Of a DNA stretch of 64,000 bases, positions 38,666-50,507 are shown piece by piece. Below the pieces are notes generated by a model. The model had not been told where the DNA came from and made no database searches. It worked only from the letters and a program-made list of their open reading frames with translations. The position numbers were made by a program, and so were the translations under genes. This stretch comes from Pipra filicauda (lineage: Eukaryota; Chordata; Aves; Passeriformes; Pipridae), in assembly GCF_003945595.2 (NCBI RefSeq), contig NW_024104292.1, positions 1,736,001 through 1,800,000 on the forward strand. Direction: 5' to 3'. Each line of letters begins with the position of its first letter. Position 1 is the stretch's first letter.

Positions 38666-41600
38666 ACCAGGCAAAGCATCGTGGGCCACCTATGACCACT
38701 GGTATGTGCTGCTTACAGGGGTCCCACCGAAGCCAGTCCTACAGCTAAACAAACTCAGATACAGAAAATTATTTGAACAGTTTAAGTAGGAAACATTGGT
38801 GCTTAGCACAGCTCTGATGTGACCTAATGGGTGCTCAAGTGTGGCTTTGAGAGTCTAACTTCAAGCACACAAATTTGACAAGGTGGGCTGAGGGCCCTTG
38901 TATGGATCTCAAAATCAGCTGTGCAGTATCTGCACCGCACAAGAGCTCACACCAGACAGCCGAGCTTCCTGCAGGCATGCAGGAAGCTGGTCCTGCACAG
39001 GAGCTCCCCTGCCTGCTGTGCCCACATCAGCTCCAAGCAGGGCATTTTCAGGTAGTTATTGAACAGTGCTATCCCAGTGACAAATACTCCAAACCAGAGC
39101 CAGTCCACAGACTGAAGAGGGTGAGCTCAGCCCATTTGCACAGACATGCTCCTGTTGCAACCAGTGTCAGCAGCTTCTGCATAGCAAAAATGCCTCTCCT
39201 TTGTCTGGGCAGGTTTGAACCCAGGCTCACAGAGACCTGGCCATTTCAGATTCCAAATCTCGTTCATCTATGAGAAGGATGAGCTGGCCAAGCATCCTTT
39301 CCTGAGGGCTGATGACAGTGTTTCCCTGCATTACCATTTACCACTTACCCTTGCAGCCTGAGGGTAACCTTCAAGTCCATACTGGTTAAAAACCAGTTCA
39401 ATTGGGGGTCTGTTATGTTAACTCCTCCAAGGCAAGCCTCATCCAGTGCCTCCATATAATATTAAGCTATATGGAAGGGGAATAAGAAAGGAAGTCTCCT
39501 CCCAGTCTTACAAAAATACATTGATCTTTAGATGTTTTTCTTTTCCCTCCTATGACTACAGAATAAGAAACAGCCATAACTCCCACCAAACACTGCACCT
39601 AACTATCCTGGTCCAAATGCACTGAAAGCTATTTTAGTATTCTGATAGTTTGATACCTACTGAGGGTAGCAAAGTCCCCTGGAGAACACCTCCTCCTTTT
39701 CCTGCAAAGGGACTTGTGCAATACTATCTTGGTACTGCACAATCCCTTTCCTAAAGAAAACACTATGCTATTAACATAATTATCTGATTAATCTTTCAGC
39801 CTCACTTAGCATTAAACTAGCACCTGGATGCAGAATGTTTTTTCCTCCAAGAGAGTGCACCTCAAGTGTTTATTCAGCACACTAATGCAAGGGATACCAC
39901 CAGCAGTTCAATTGGTGGTCAAGAAGGAAAGGAAACAGTACTGCTGAGCACACCAGGGACAAGTAGATATTAAAAAATACAAAGTAAAAACCGCAATACT
40001 CGTCCTTTATACTTACCACCTCCTCAGGATGAGACAATTCCTATTTTATAACAAAAACCACCCCAACTTTAAAGGAATATATTGAAAGTACACACACAAG
40101 AGTGATTTGAGTGTCTCACAGAATTTAAGGTCAAGAGCACACTGCTTGACTCATCAGTTCAGGCCAAATGGCTCCTGATCAAGTACACCATTTTCAACTG
40201 AGCTACAACACCTCACAGAGAGGCACCCAGTGGTGAAAGCAGCTGACAGCCATGCATCACATTTCTGGATGAGTTCTTCCCAATCATTAATTGCACTCAC
40301 TGTGAAAAGAAAAATTCAAGTGTGCCTCATTTCCTTCAGTTCTGCTTTCCACAACACTGGGTCATGTTACACCTCCACCTGATACACTGAAGCACCACCT
40401 GGTCTCAGTAATCTTCTCCCTATGCAGTTACAAACAGACCATGAACAAATACGTTTTCATTATTACTTTCACTTCCATCTGAGAGTGGGATGTGGGGTTG
40501 GTTTTTGTTTTTTTTTTGGTTTGTCTGAAAAACAACGCCTACTTTCTTGCTTGCAAAATTACAGGGTTTGGTCATCAGGTGAAATTTCTGTAAACTCCCG
40601 ATTTCCATTCACATTGCCTCCTCCAAAGCTTTTGTTTTCAAGTTACTTGTTCATAAATGGTGCAAATGATATAAGATGTCGAGACCCTCCTCCCATTTTC
40701 CAAGCAACAAAGGTGAGTGGAACATGCACAGTAATCAGAAGGATATGGAGTAATGTCTGCTACTCACTGTTAATAAAATGCTGGCTTTGTATAGGTCTTC
40801 AGAGAAGTGAAACCTCTGACACCTCAACTGAAAGATTTGCATGAACCAATGATCAGAATAAGGCTCTGCTGCAATGTTTTAAAACTTACTGTGAAGTTGC
40901 TTAAAAAAAAAGCCAGCAAAACACAAGACAGCTAGAAAGCATTCACATTCATTCAGTAAGAAAGCAAATTTCAGTAAGAAAGGATAATCGTTGCCAGTAA
41001 TATGCTAGCAGTGTACCAGCACCTTCTGCTGTTCTCCACTCCCGTGTGAGGCTGCAACATAACTCAAATGGCTCCTGTAACCTTAAAACAATTTTGCTTT
41101 CCACTTTTAATGGACTCTTAATAAGACAATCAATATCGCAGGAAAGAAAATTCATCTTATTTCTCCTTTCCCTTCAACCAAGTGTAAAGGAACAAAATGA
41201 AGTGGGAGTTAAGTATCCTGCCACCAAGACAGACATCACAAAACACCCACAGAACTCACAGCCTCTCCCCTAATACTATCACACCATTCATTACCAACAC
41301 TATATTTAGTTTATGTAATTAATGTAGCTACGCACATAGGCCATTAACAGTATCTTTGGAGCAGACTGTCCCTGTCACACATATAGGGGGGAAAAAAACT
41401 CAAATTAATTTTATTACTGTGTTTACAAAGTGATATGCACCAGAGGAAAAAAGAAAAAGTTTTAGTTACACTTAAGCAACAATCTGCCCCCCATCTTCAG
41501 CATTTCAAGCAAAACACACAAACAAAATCACATTCTCCATCTTGTTCCTGGCTTTTGTTGTTGTTACATTCCAGCAAAATCCCTTCAGGCACATCAGAAT

Positions 41601-43405
41601 ACTGCAAAACCTTCAACAACCACGAAGGATATTACCTTTAACAACAGGAATGAGTAAGAAAGTACTATACTTCTGTAAGGACCAGGTCTGCTAAGTGTAA
41701 CATGTATCAGCCCCTCATTTGATCTTCCATTGTGTAAATGTGTAACTAATGGTGCTTAATACTAAACATAAGTGATGTTATGGAAATCTTTACATGACAG
41801 CAACGCTGGGACACTGGTTAACCTGAAAAGAACACAAAGGTGTGCTACCATCCATGCATACTCCTCTCATACTCCCAGCAAAAATCTCCTGGCAGAAGCT
41901 CCCTCTCCCTGGTAAGAGATGACTTCCTACCCTTCTCCAAAGCAGTGAAAGGCTCAAAGACAGAATCACAGTGTCAGTTTGTGTAGTTAGCATTGCCCTG
42001 AGTTACAGACTCAGTTTGAAGGCTTTTCACTGATTTCTTCTCTCTTTTGCATATACATTATCAGCTAGGGTGGATGGTCTCACGTTATGGCCATAGTATT
42101 TTCCTGCAGCCTGAGCAATCTATCAGGCACGTCTTGAATCCAGCAAAAAATCCATCCTCTTGGACACTAGAAATGTAGAAATACAAACTGAAGAGAGTCT
42201 ACCATGCCTCTTTCCATAGGACAATCCATGAACTTGTAAAACTTGAGAACCAATATGTAATGAAGTAAAACAGCAATGATGGCAGCCCACCTGGTTAATG
42301 GTTGTTCCTGACATGTCTGTGCTGAAAAGGTTCAGTTCAGAACCTTACACAGGAGTTCTCACCCTCTGCCCAGTGCTGACTGATTTGCAATGCAATCATG
42401 CAGACTGGTGCCCAAACTTTAAAATTCTTTTATTTTATTCACCTCCTTTGTTATTTTTTTGTTTTAACTCAACTCCTGAATCACAATCTCTCCGGGCGTT
42501 AGTAAATTCCATCTCGATTTATCAAGCCTCAGGCTTTAACCAACATTATTTAATATCTATGCCTATTTGTTACCATTGCTAGCACTGAAATCATTGTAGC
42601 CCTACATGCTTATTGTCAGATTAGTTTAGTCAACACAGTGGATATAATGAGGCACAATGCACTTCAGGGTCATCTTAACATTAGAGAGAGCCTCTGCCCC
42701 CTGTAATCACTACAGCACACAGGCATATCTGCAATAGTCCTTCAATGAAGGAAGATCTAAAGGTTGGAACTTGACATATCCCCAGCTTCCATTTATACTA
42801 TCAACACAATCGTCTGGTCATCTCTCCTTTTCTTTGACAGCTGTAATATCTGCAATTAAAATCTGAATCAGTGGGGGCTATTTTAAGAACAAAGAAGGTA
42901 TTTCAGCTCAGTAGAGCACTGCCAGATTGGGTAGGATATGCTACAATTGGCATTCCAGCTCATTAAAACAGCTTTGCTGTGGACTATTCGTTCTGAAAGC
43001 ATTCTGCAACTGTATATATACAACACAAGCACTACTCAGCACCAGCGTTTGTTGAAATCCAGCCAGCTTCATGTTGCCCTTGCACATGAAGGAACTTGTC
43101 ACAACAGCCCTTTGCGCTCAGATGAATGACTGGAGCCAAGGAGAATTCAAGGGAAGTACAATTCCTCGCTGAGGACTGGCAATGGTAATAACCTCCCCTC
43201 TTACATGAGACATCATGGGAACACCATTGTAGCAACCAGATATGGTCAGGAATTTGCTCCATGCTGAACCCAGGAGGTACCCTATGAGATGAACTTCTTG
43301 CTTCTCCTTCTCCATGGCAGCAACAGCTACTGCTTTCCTCCTCCAAAACCCTATACACCACACTGAATCCCCGTCAATAACTGAATCCCCCAAAAGAATT
43401 AGAAC
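38666..43405. other. 4.7 kb of noncoding DNA, no gene found
   Basis: Ordinary AT-rich sequence. The longest frames (132 codons at 38875-39273, 140 codons at 40422-40844) show no domain I recognise. No repeat was identified. Confidence 0.5.
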
Positions 43406-43480
43406 ACAGAATCATGGAATTGTTTAGGTTGGAAAAGACCTCCAAGATCATCATGTTCAACCATTAACTTTAAAACTGGT
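43406..43480 (-). mobile_element. CR1 LINE 3' tip, minus strand
   Basis: Starts ACAGAATCATGGAATTG and continues TTTAGGTTGGAAAAGACCTCC and AAGATCATCATGTTCAACC. It is the last roughly 75 bases of a CR1 in reverse, only about 50 bases from the RTE-like insertion. Confidence 0.9.
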
Positions 43481-43530
43481 TTAAAATGCTACAGTACCTT
43501 TTGTCTGTAAAGATACATATAAATATGGGG

Positions 43531-43541
43531 AAAAAAAGTCT
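43531..43541. repeat. Target-site duplication of RTE-like LINE, one copy (AAAAAAAGTCT)
   Basis: AAAAAAAGTCT recurs at 44255-44265, where the A-run is one base longer. The two copies sit exactly at the 3' tail and at the 5' truncation point of the LINE fragment. Confidence 0.85.
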
Positions 43542-44254
43542 CATCATCACGGCTGGGCTTCGCGAACTAAGATTTGGGAAAGGTTCTACCCACATTTGTT
43601 ACAAGTGTGTTGGTGGCTAAAAAGGCCAATATGAGATAGACGTGTCCAGTTGCAAAAGGCACAGCAGAAGGACTCCTTAGGTGGAATATTCTGCAAGACA
43701 CGATTCTTTCTGCATTGCCTTTTCTCCTCGAGAGTGATCCTGCGTGCTTTCTGAAAGGAAGCAGCAGCGTTATAGATGGTGTGTCTCCAGGCCTCCCAAT
43801 TGGAGGCCAGAGTAGACCAGTTGTGGTGATCAATATGGCCAAGGCTGAGATGTTGTTTCAGGGAGTCCTTGTATCTTCTCTTTGGGGCTCCCCTCTTGCA
43901 GCAGCCAGTGGCAAGTTCACCATAAAGCAAGATCTTAGGGAGGCGGTGGTCCTTCATCCTTGAGACGTGCCCTGCCCATCGCAGCTGTGTTCTCAGCAAC
44001 ATGGCCTCAATACTTGTAACTGCTGCCTGTTCTAGAACGGACGTATTAGTCACATAATCTGACCAGTGGATGTTTAGGGTTGTACGGAGGCAGTGTTGAT
44101 GGAAGCGTTCTAATAGTCGCAGGTGGTGGCGGTAGATGACCCATGATTCAGATCCATATAAGAGAGTAGACAACACTATGGCTCTGTAAACACTGATCTT
44201 GGTACTTTTCTTCAAGTGTTTATTTCACCAAACTCTTTTATGGAGTTTTCCGGA
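43542..44254 (-). mobile_element. RTE-like non-LTR retrotransposon, 5'-truncated 3' end
   Basis: A 713-bp insertion on the minus strand flanked by 11-bp duplications. It codes for the C-terminal part of an RTE-like endonuclease/reverse-transcriptase polyprotein, then a TAG stop (43586-43588), a 3' UTR of only about 44 bases, and a GATGATG tail. A very short 3' UTR and a short-repeat rather than poly-A tail are typical of the RTE clade. It is not CR1, the dominant avian LINE. The coding frame is open right from the truncation point except for one TGA at 44225-44227; upstream of that the frame still reads KLHKRVW. This preservation and the intact duplications suggest a relatively young copy. 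Known background: an RTE LINE named AviRTE is reported from a limited set of bird lineages and from filarial nematodes. Identity with it is my hypothesis, not a result. Confidence 0.82.
43586..44215 (-). pseudogene. C-terminal 209 codons of RTE-like reverse transcriptase polyprotein
   Basis: This frame lies beyond the reverse-transcriptase active site and is an open remnant of the C-terminal region. Landmarks: SVYRAIVLSTLLYGSESW (residues about 8-25), LRLLERFHQHCLR (32-44), the RTQLRWAGHVSRM motif (75-87), RGAPKRRYKDSLKQ (108-121), a basic stretch at 157-172, and a terminal CCHC zinc finger with Cys185, Cys188, His201 and Cys205 (CAFCNWTRLSHIGLFSHQHTC pattern). GYExW/GHVxRM/GxPxxRxKD motifs and a terminal finger are shared by many RTE-like LINE proteins. 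The apparent start at 44215 is a TTG inside the domain, not a true start; the real protein was cut by 5' truncation, and a TGA lies four codons upstream. The fragment has no catalytic domains, so it is not autonomous. Confidence 0.85.
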
Positions 44255-44265
44255 AAAAAAAGTCT
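44255..44265. repeat. Target-site duplication of RTE-like LINE, other copy
   Basis: AAAAAAAGTCT, matching 43531-43541, right after the 5' truncation point (CCGG) of the element. Confidence 0.85.
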
Positions 44266-44989
44266 AGATCTCAGGAAAGAACCATAGTCTTGCCTGCAAC
44301 TGTTTTAAAATGGCATTTGGAAGAACACACATTCCCATTCAAGAAGGGTGAAATCAGGTAGATCCTGTGAGCTGCAGGAGCTTGGTGCAGCTCAGAAAAA
44401 AAACCAAACCCAAAAAAAATTTAGGCTTAGTTTCGCCCAAGTTGAGTATCCCAGACAATCAGAGAATCCACATCACTATTTGTATTTATTTGCCTATTCT
44501 ACCTGTTTAGAGGAATGTGTTCTCAAAAGGTCAGATGCAAACTGCCTACTACAGTGCTAGATTAAGGTAGATAATTTTTAAAAGGTAAAAAAACCTCAAA
44601 CCAAAAAAACCCCAACCCAAACCTAAGGAAATTTGGATTTCTTCTTTCATTTAGTGTTTGAGCTCCTTTCATTTACTTTTCCATCTTCCCTTTGCTACGA
44701 TTTATTTTAACACTATCCAGTTATTAAATGCGCCAAATAGCATGCCAGTAGAGATAAGTTTGCAAGACATGACAGTAAAGCAAATTAAAATAGTGGAAGC
44801 TGTCAATGCACACCTAACTCCTGTATAATGCCAAACCCCTGTCCTGCTAAAGAATTAGATCCAAGCACATTCCAATAGGTTTTCCACAGTGAATTTATTT
44901 TAATACACTGCTACCTTTCAACTCATCTTTATTGCACTTTCTAAAAAAATATTCCAACTTCCTTAGCAATGGATATTGCTAATATTAGA
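44266..44989. other. Noncoding spacer
   Basis: AT-rich; includes A-rich runs at about 44396-44420 and 44580-44625 (AAACCxxAACCC-like). No gene. Confidence 0.5.
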
Positions 44990-45153
44990 TAGGTTGCCCA
45001 GAGAAGTTGTGAATCCCTCAAGTGTTCAAGGTCAAGTTGGATGGGACTCTGAGCACCCTAGTCTAGTGGAAGGAGTGCCTGCCCATGGCAGGGGGCTTGG
45101 AACTAGATGATCTTTAAGGTCCCTTCCAAGCTAAGCCATTCCACGACTCTATG
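44990..45153 (+). mobile_element. CR1 LINE 3' end fragment, plus strand
   Basis: AGGTTGCCCAGAGAAGTTGTG, AGTCTAGTGGAAGGAGTGCC, GGCTTGGAACTAGATGATC, TTTAAGGTCCCTTCCAAGC and the terminal CCACGACTCTATG are in CR1 order. 5'-truncated, no coding part. Confidence 0.93.
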
Positions 45154-45324
45154 TTATACTGAACAAACATAACAGATCAGAATCAAATACATTTCTGTTT
45201 TGCTAGGAAAGAATAAAAAATTGTGGAGCACCACACCGCATTAAAATATAGATTGCTTTTCATCCTTGCTATCACTTAATTAGCAGAAGCCTACAAGAGT
45301 TTCAGCTGCCCAAGCACTAAGGCA

Positions 45325-45376
45325 TGATGGTATGTAGGTCCCTTCCAACTGAGAATATTCTCTGATTCTGTGATTT
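45325..45376 (+). mobile_element. CR1 LINE 3' tip, plus strand, degraded
   Basis: GATGGTATGTAGGTCCCTTCC followed by AACTGAGAATATTC and TCTGATTCTGTGATTTT keeps only the last roughly 50 bases of a CR1 3' end. Confidence 0.75.
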
Positions 45377-48300
45377 TAGATGTATCTTGGAAGCTGAGGG
45401 ATACATGCACTTCTGAACCAGCAACCATGTGCTACCCTAGAGCTCCTAACATGGGAGCAGATCTCTTTGTTTAGGCAACACAACTCTAGCCTTCATGCCT
45501 ATTTAAGCATTGCAATGCTCAGTGAGCACTGCACCAGTTGGCTTTGGGCCTCAGTCATTTGCGTGCACTCCAAAAAGAGCCCATGGATGCTGCCAGGACA
45601 ATGGATACTAGTCAGGAGCTTTTAAAAGGAGTTGAGATGGAAGGGGAATACAGACTGCATCCAGACACTGTCAGCATCCAGACACTCTCAGAGTGACAGA
45701 CAGCTGATCAGATAATTCCTTAACTCAAAGGAAAATAAAATGCTCATGAATTTTCATACTCCATAAAGTCATTACAAAGAGCAAGGATGGGAGAACATGG
45801 TCTCTGCCAGCATGGGTGTACTGTTTGGGTCCCTGTGTTTGGCACCATCTACTGCACCCATCACTTGTTTTCTAGGAAGAGATTAAAAATGAAGCTCTTG
45901 AGAACAGGCTTACACTAGATTAGTTCACTAATTCTCTTTTGCTCACAGACCACATCAATTAAGCACAGAGAAAAGACTAACTAGGTACTAACCTGGGATG
46001 AGGACAGCCCAAGTTCAAGCCCCAGCACCACTTGATTCGAAGTAAGTTGGATGAGAAAATGTGCTTGAGTCAAAAAAGGAATCTGAATTGCAGTACCCTG
46101 ACACTTCTGGTTTCGTGGAAAGGAAGAAAAGTAGAACATATTTGGAGAGGTATGAAGTCAGATTTCAATATTTGCAAGTTACTGAAAGACTAACTGCATT
46201 TCTCCAGTCAGCTGGACACTTCCCAGAAGAGTTAGCACAGATAAGAGTTTCTAGGACTAACCCAGTCCTGCCAATTTGCCAACAGTCACACTGCCCTATG
46301 TCTATATCATCTTTTGTGGTTTCCTTTGCCTTTCATGTCCCTGAGAGAATAGCTACAGGGACTTTTTCATTGCTGGATCAAGCATTTCTCCAATTTTTTG
46401 CCAGCAAATCAGGAAATTCATCCACTCTTCTATATATCTAGGGAAAAATGCAGGAAAGCTCTGGAGAGCTTATTGGTACTCCATGGAAAGTGGGAGGGTT
46501 ACCTGCTTGAGTGAAAGCAGAATATGGGCACCAAGCCATCACCAGCACATTCAGCTTGAAAACATCACTGCATGGAAGCAGGGGTTTTCTGCATGGGCAC
46601 AGGAAGAGTGAGATCCAGGATTACAAGCAAGCAGGAGGCAGCACATACTCTGAAGTTAGGGAACCAGTGAGCTGGGCCAACCTGCTGCTTCTCAGCAGTG
46701 GTCACAGAGATGCTACTTATGTTTGGTCAGCACAAGCAGTACCACTGTACACCTCATCTCAGGACTAGAACTCGAAGCCAGAAAATCTGATTCCAGCCTC
46801 CATCTCCCCAGCAGCAATAGCTTAATCACAGTAACCATCTCTCTTGCAGAACTGGTGATGCAACATTCACCATCAGAAAGCCACTAGAAAGAGAGGCCTA
46901 AAAATCCTCTGTTCACAGGCAGTTCCTGAAATGAAACATCAGGAATCCTGTTTAAAGAATAAAAACAGCAAGAAACAAAACTGTTTAGTTTGTTTGCTTT
47001 TTCCCAAAAGATATCCTTAGTTCATGTCAGGCAAATTTTACTGGTGCCCCACCTCCCTGAGAAGCTTTCTCACCTCCAGTGATATTCCCTCAGGTGGTGC
47101 TTAAAAGTGAGGAATTAAGGTCAAAGTGACGACATATAATATGCTGATAAGACACCAAGCACTGTAACATAGAATACATAATGTAAAATGAGGAAGGACT
47201 CTTTTGCGTTACATTGTCTCAGGTTTAAAATTATAAGAATTTGTTCTTAAGGATGATATGGGTAAGAGGATTTGCCTGTGTGTGGCATCTTTTTGCATGG
47301 AGGCTTTGAGCAGCCTACATCACTGCTCCATCCCCCTATGGAGGTAAAAAGAAAAAAAAGCAGCTATTAATAATCAAACATACAGTATAGTCAGGGTGAA
47401 GAGAAGGAGAGGAAGAGGCCTCACACTACACATTCAGAGACACAAGTTCACACTCCCCCAAAAGCCACCTCCTGTCAAATCCACCCACAGTGATAACCAC
47501 TCCGCTCCCTGCATTTCATCATTCAGAAACTGGTGCTTTAACTACAATTCACCGATGGACTAGAGAAGTTCAGGTGGTTTTGAGACCTTCTGGTGCCTCA
47601 TACAAACAGCAGCCAGCCCTTGCCTATTCAAAGACAATACTCTACACATTTTCATTTGGTTTTGGCATGCGGAGAGTTGCCAGGTATACTCTGAAAAAAT
47701 TCATCAGACTGTATCTGCCATAGTATCTTCTGCTGGCCTCAGATTCTCACACAGAAAGGAAATAGTTAATTCTTGCATTTGTTCTTAACAAGTGTATTGG
47801 ACTACATTTTGCTACGGCACACAATAGCCGCACTCTCCTCATCTCATTAAGGCTGTACTGATGCATGACACTGGCACAAAATACAATATCACTCATAAGT
47901 CTTTCTTTATTTTCATTCAATGCTATGCCAAGCACAAATTTAAGAAGGTCACAACACTTTCTCCAGCACAATCAGAAGTGAAGAATAACTTAAAAACAAA
48001 CTACAAACTCAAAATGTTATTACAGTTTTCCTCTTTCAAGTCTAGCACTGTAGAGTAACAAAAAGTCTGGATCATTTCCACAATGAAAATATGTAAATTA
48101 ATTACACTCTTATGTTGATTGATGCAAGTTATTTTGGTTGAGAACAATACAAGTCACCCGCAGTTTACAAAACAATATGTCAATAAAATGAGCTAGACCT
48201 GCTGAAGAAAATATTTGTTGTACCCTAAAGCTATTTTTGCACGTGCATAACCTTGAGTTACAGTTTTTAGGAAAAAAAATATCACTTCCACATTCTGATC

Positions 48301-50412
48301 AGCAACTAGTAAGTTGAGACTTGCTTTTCCTCACATACTAAGGAAGCTATTAATGTACCAGACAAAAATACACCAAAGAAGTTACACAGACTATATTATC
48401 ATCCTTCATGATCCCAGCAAATGAGAACTGACAAAACTGAAAAATTTACAGGAAAAGCTTTTTTATCAAGAAAAAAAAAAACGCTTCAAGGCACAGCATC
48501 CAGTGTTACTCTTTCAGTATGTTTTCTCCTCCTCCCACCCCCCCCTGCATATTTGCATGAAGAAAATAAACCTGTATGGACAAAATACCACTACGAAGCC
48601 TCACTTTCCATTAGACCTTTAAAACACTTCACAGGACCGGCCTGAAGGGCCAGAGCTGCTTGCTGCTACAGCCTAACCTGTAACACCAACACCTAGCCAC
48701 CCTGGTAGAGAAGCAGGATACAAGTTATGCTGGGGAGGGCAAGAGGGACCCAGCAGAGGTGTTAGAAGAAAACAGATTCAGGGTTGGAGGTGATCAGACA
48801 GTGGGGGTTAAAGACACTTCACATAGTCTGAGGTGTGGTGTGACTATAGCTATCCATAAGATGCCAATGGTTAGGACCCGCAGGTACATCACCCTCAAGA
48901 TGGTGGTAGGACAAGCTGTGCCTGCGTTCCGAGGAGCCCAGCTCAGGGCACGAACATCTTGAAGCCCCTACGTGGCAATCCCATAAAAATTAAGGACCTT
49001 GTTGGTTTGCTCTTTTTAAGATTTTGACAAACTAAAATGAGTCATAAGTACCAGAAAGTTTCAAATATGCAAATATGCACTGCAAGGAATCAAAACATTT
49101 ACCCGACACCTGCTTGCTGGAGGATTTAACTCAGTCAACAAAATTCTTGGGTAACTCTCTGCTGAGTACCCAGTTTCTTGTCACCATCTCAATTTCTGAG
49201 GATGAATAATCTGGGATTTATGTCAGAAAACTGTCTCCCACTCCTATCTATTTCTTGTGTTAACTTTCAAGAGCAAGATGGGAGAAAACTGTGAAGTTTC
49301 ACATTCCTCTGCAATCCAAGTTGCTTGGAGAAAGCTCACTTTGTCACCTCCTCCCTCGTCTCAGAACTCTTCCTCAGAGCTACAGGAAATCTGATTTTAT
49401 TCACCCCCCGATCTCGCAGCATCCGAAACTACAACCTCTCAGTGCTTCTTGCTGCTCCCCAAAAGGACAACAGCTAAAAGGGGAGCTGCAGGACAATTCC
49501 CACCAGTTGCAAAGCTGCCAGTATCAGCTGCAGAACCAATCATGGGTCCTGCTAACTTCACTCTCCAGCTGCTAGAAGTATTTCAGCTGCTGATCTGCAT
49601 TACAAGAAGCTGTTGCCCTAGAAACGTGATATTACAAATTCAAGCTTCAAAAAAATTGTTTTTGCTAAAACTTTGTACTTCTTACTATACTTTTCCCCCC
49701 TTCCCCCTATCTCTTAAAAGGCCTAAAATCCAATAAATGCAAATAAGATCACAGAAACACATGAAGAAGCCTTCCAGTTACAGACAAGGAACAATTTCCA
49801 AGCACTTACCTGCATCTTACTGGACATCATATTGAGACTCAACAAACTAAATCAGTTTTTCCACTGGGGTTATATTATTCAAGTCCAATTAACAGTGGAT
49901 GTAAAAGTGAATTGAGATAAACATTACTTTATGCTAGCAGTCTCACTCAGTCTGTGACATTACCAAAGATCAAAAGAAGCATCTTAAGCAAGCTATTCTC
50001 ACTGCAAAATAAATAAATACATTTTAATGAGAAGGAAAATATTCTGTGCATCAAGAATTAGCAACTTGAATGTGGAACAAGTCTCCCTGACTGCAATGGA
50101 AAGCAGACCTTAAAAACATTAGATTAACCAGAAGCTTGCAACAGCAGCTCACCCTACCACTTCTTAAAGTTGAAAATACAGAAGGAAATGTAAACTAATA
50201 TATATTCTATTTCTGCAGGATATGTATTTTTTTTTACTCGCCTCCTTATAGATAGATATTACTTCTCCATAGGTATATTATCTCTTTGCATTTCTATTTC
50301 CAGAAAGTAATAAAAAAATTGCATCAATCTGAGGCCAACATAGAAACAGGAAAAAAAAGAAGACACAAAAGTTAACTCCCTGCCACCTACAAACTTAGAC
50401 TAGATATACCAA

Positions 50413-50507
50413 CAGAAAATCCAAATTAAAAAAAATGAAAAAATACGAAAATCCAAATAAATACATCAGAAATAAGCAAATCAATCAATCAGAAAATCCA
50501 AATAAAG
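50413..50507 (+). repeat. Dispersed short repeat (GAAAATCCAAAT) x3
   Basis: GAAAATCCAAATTAA, GAAAATCCAAATAAA and GAAAATCCAAATAAA occur at about 50415, 50447 and 50491 in an A-rich tract. They look like a decayed local duplication. Confidence 0.7.

Noticed and set aside
43715..43963. 82-codon plus-strand frame inside the RTE-like LINE
   Set aside because: Antisense shadow of the LINE coding frame.
45985..46040. Possible tRNA-SINE/MIR remnant (GTTCAAGCCCCAGCACCACTT)
   Set aside because: Only about 20 bases resemble a B-box region; there is no A-box, tail or duplication.
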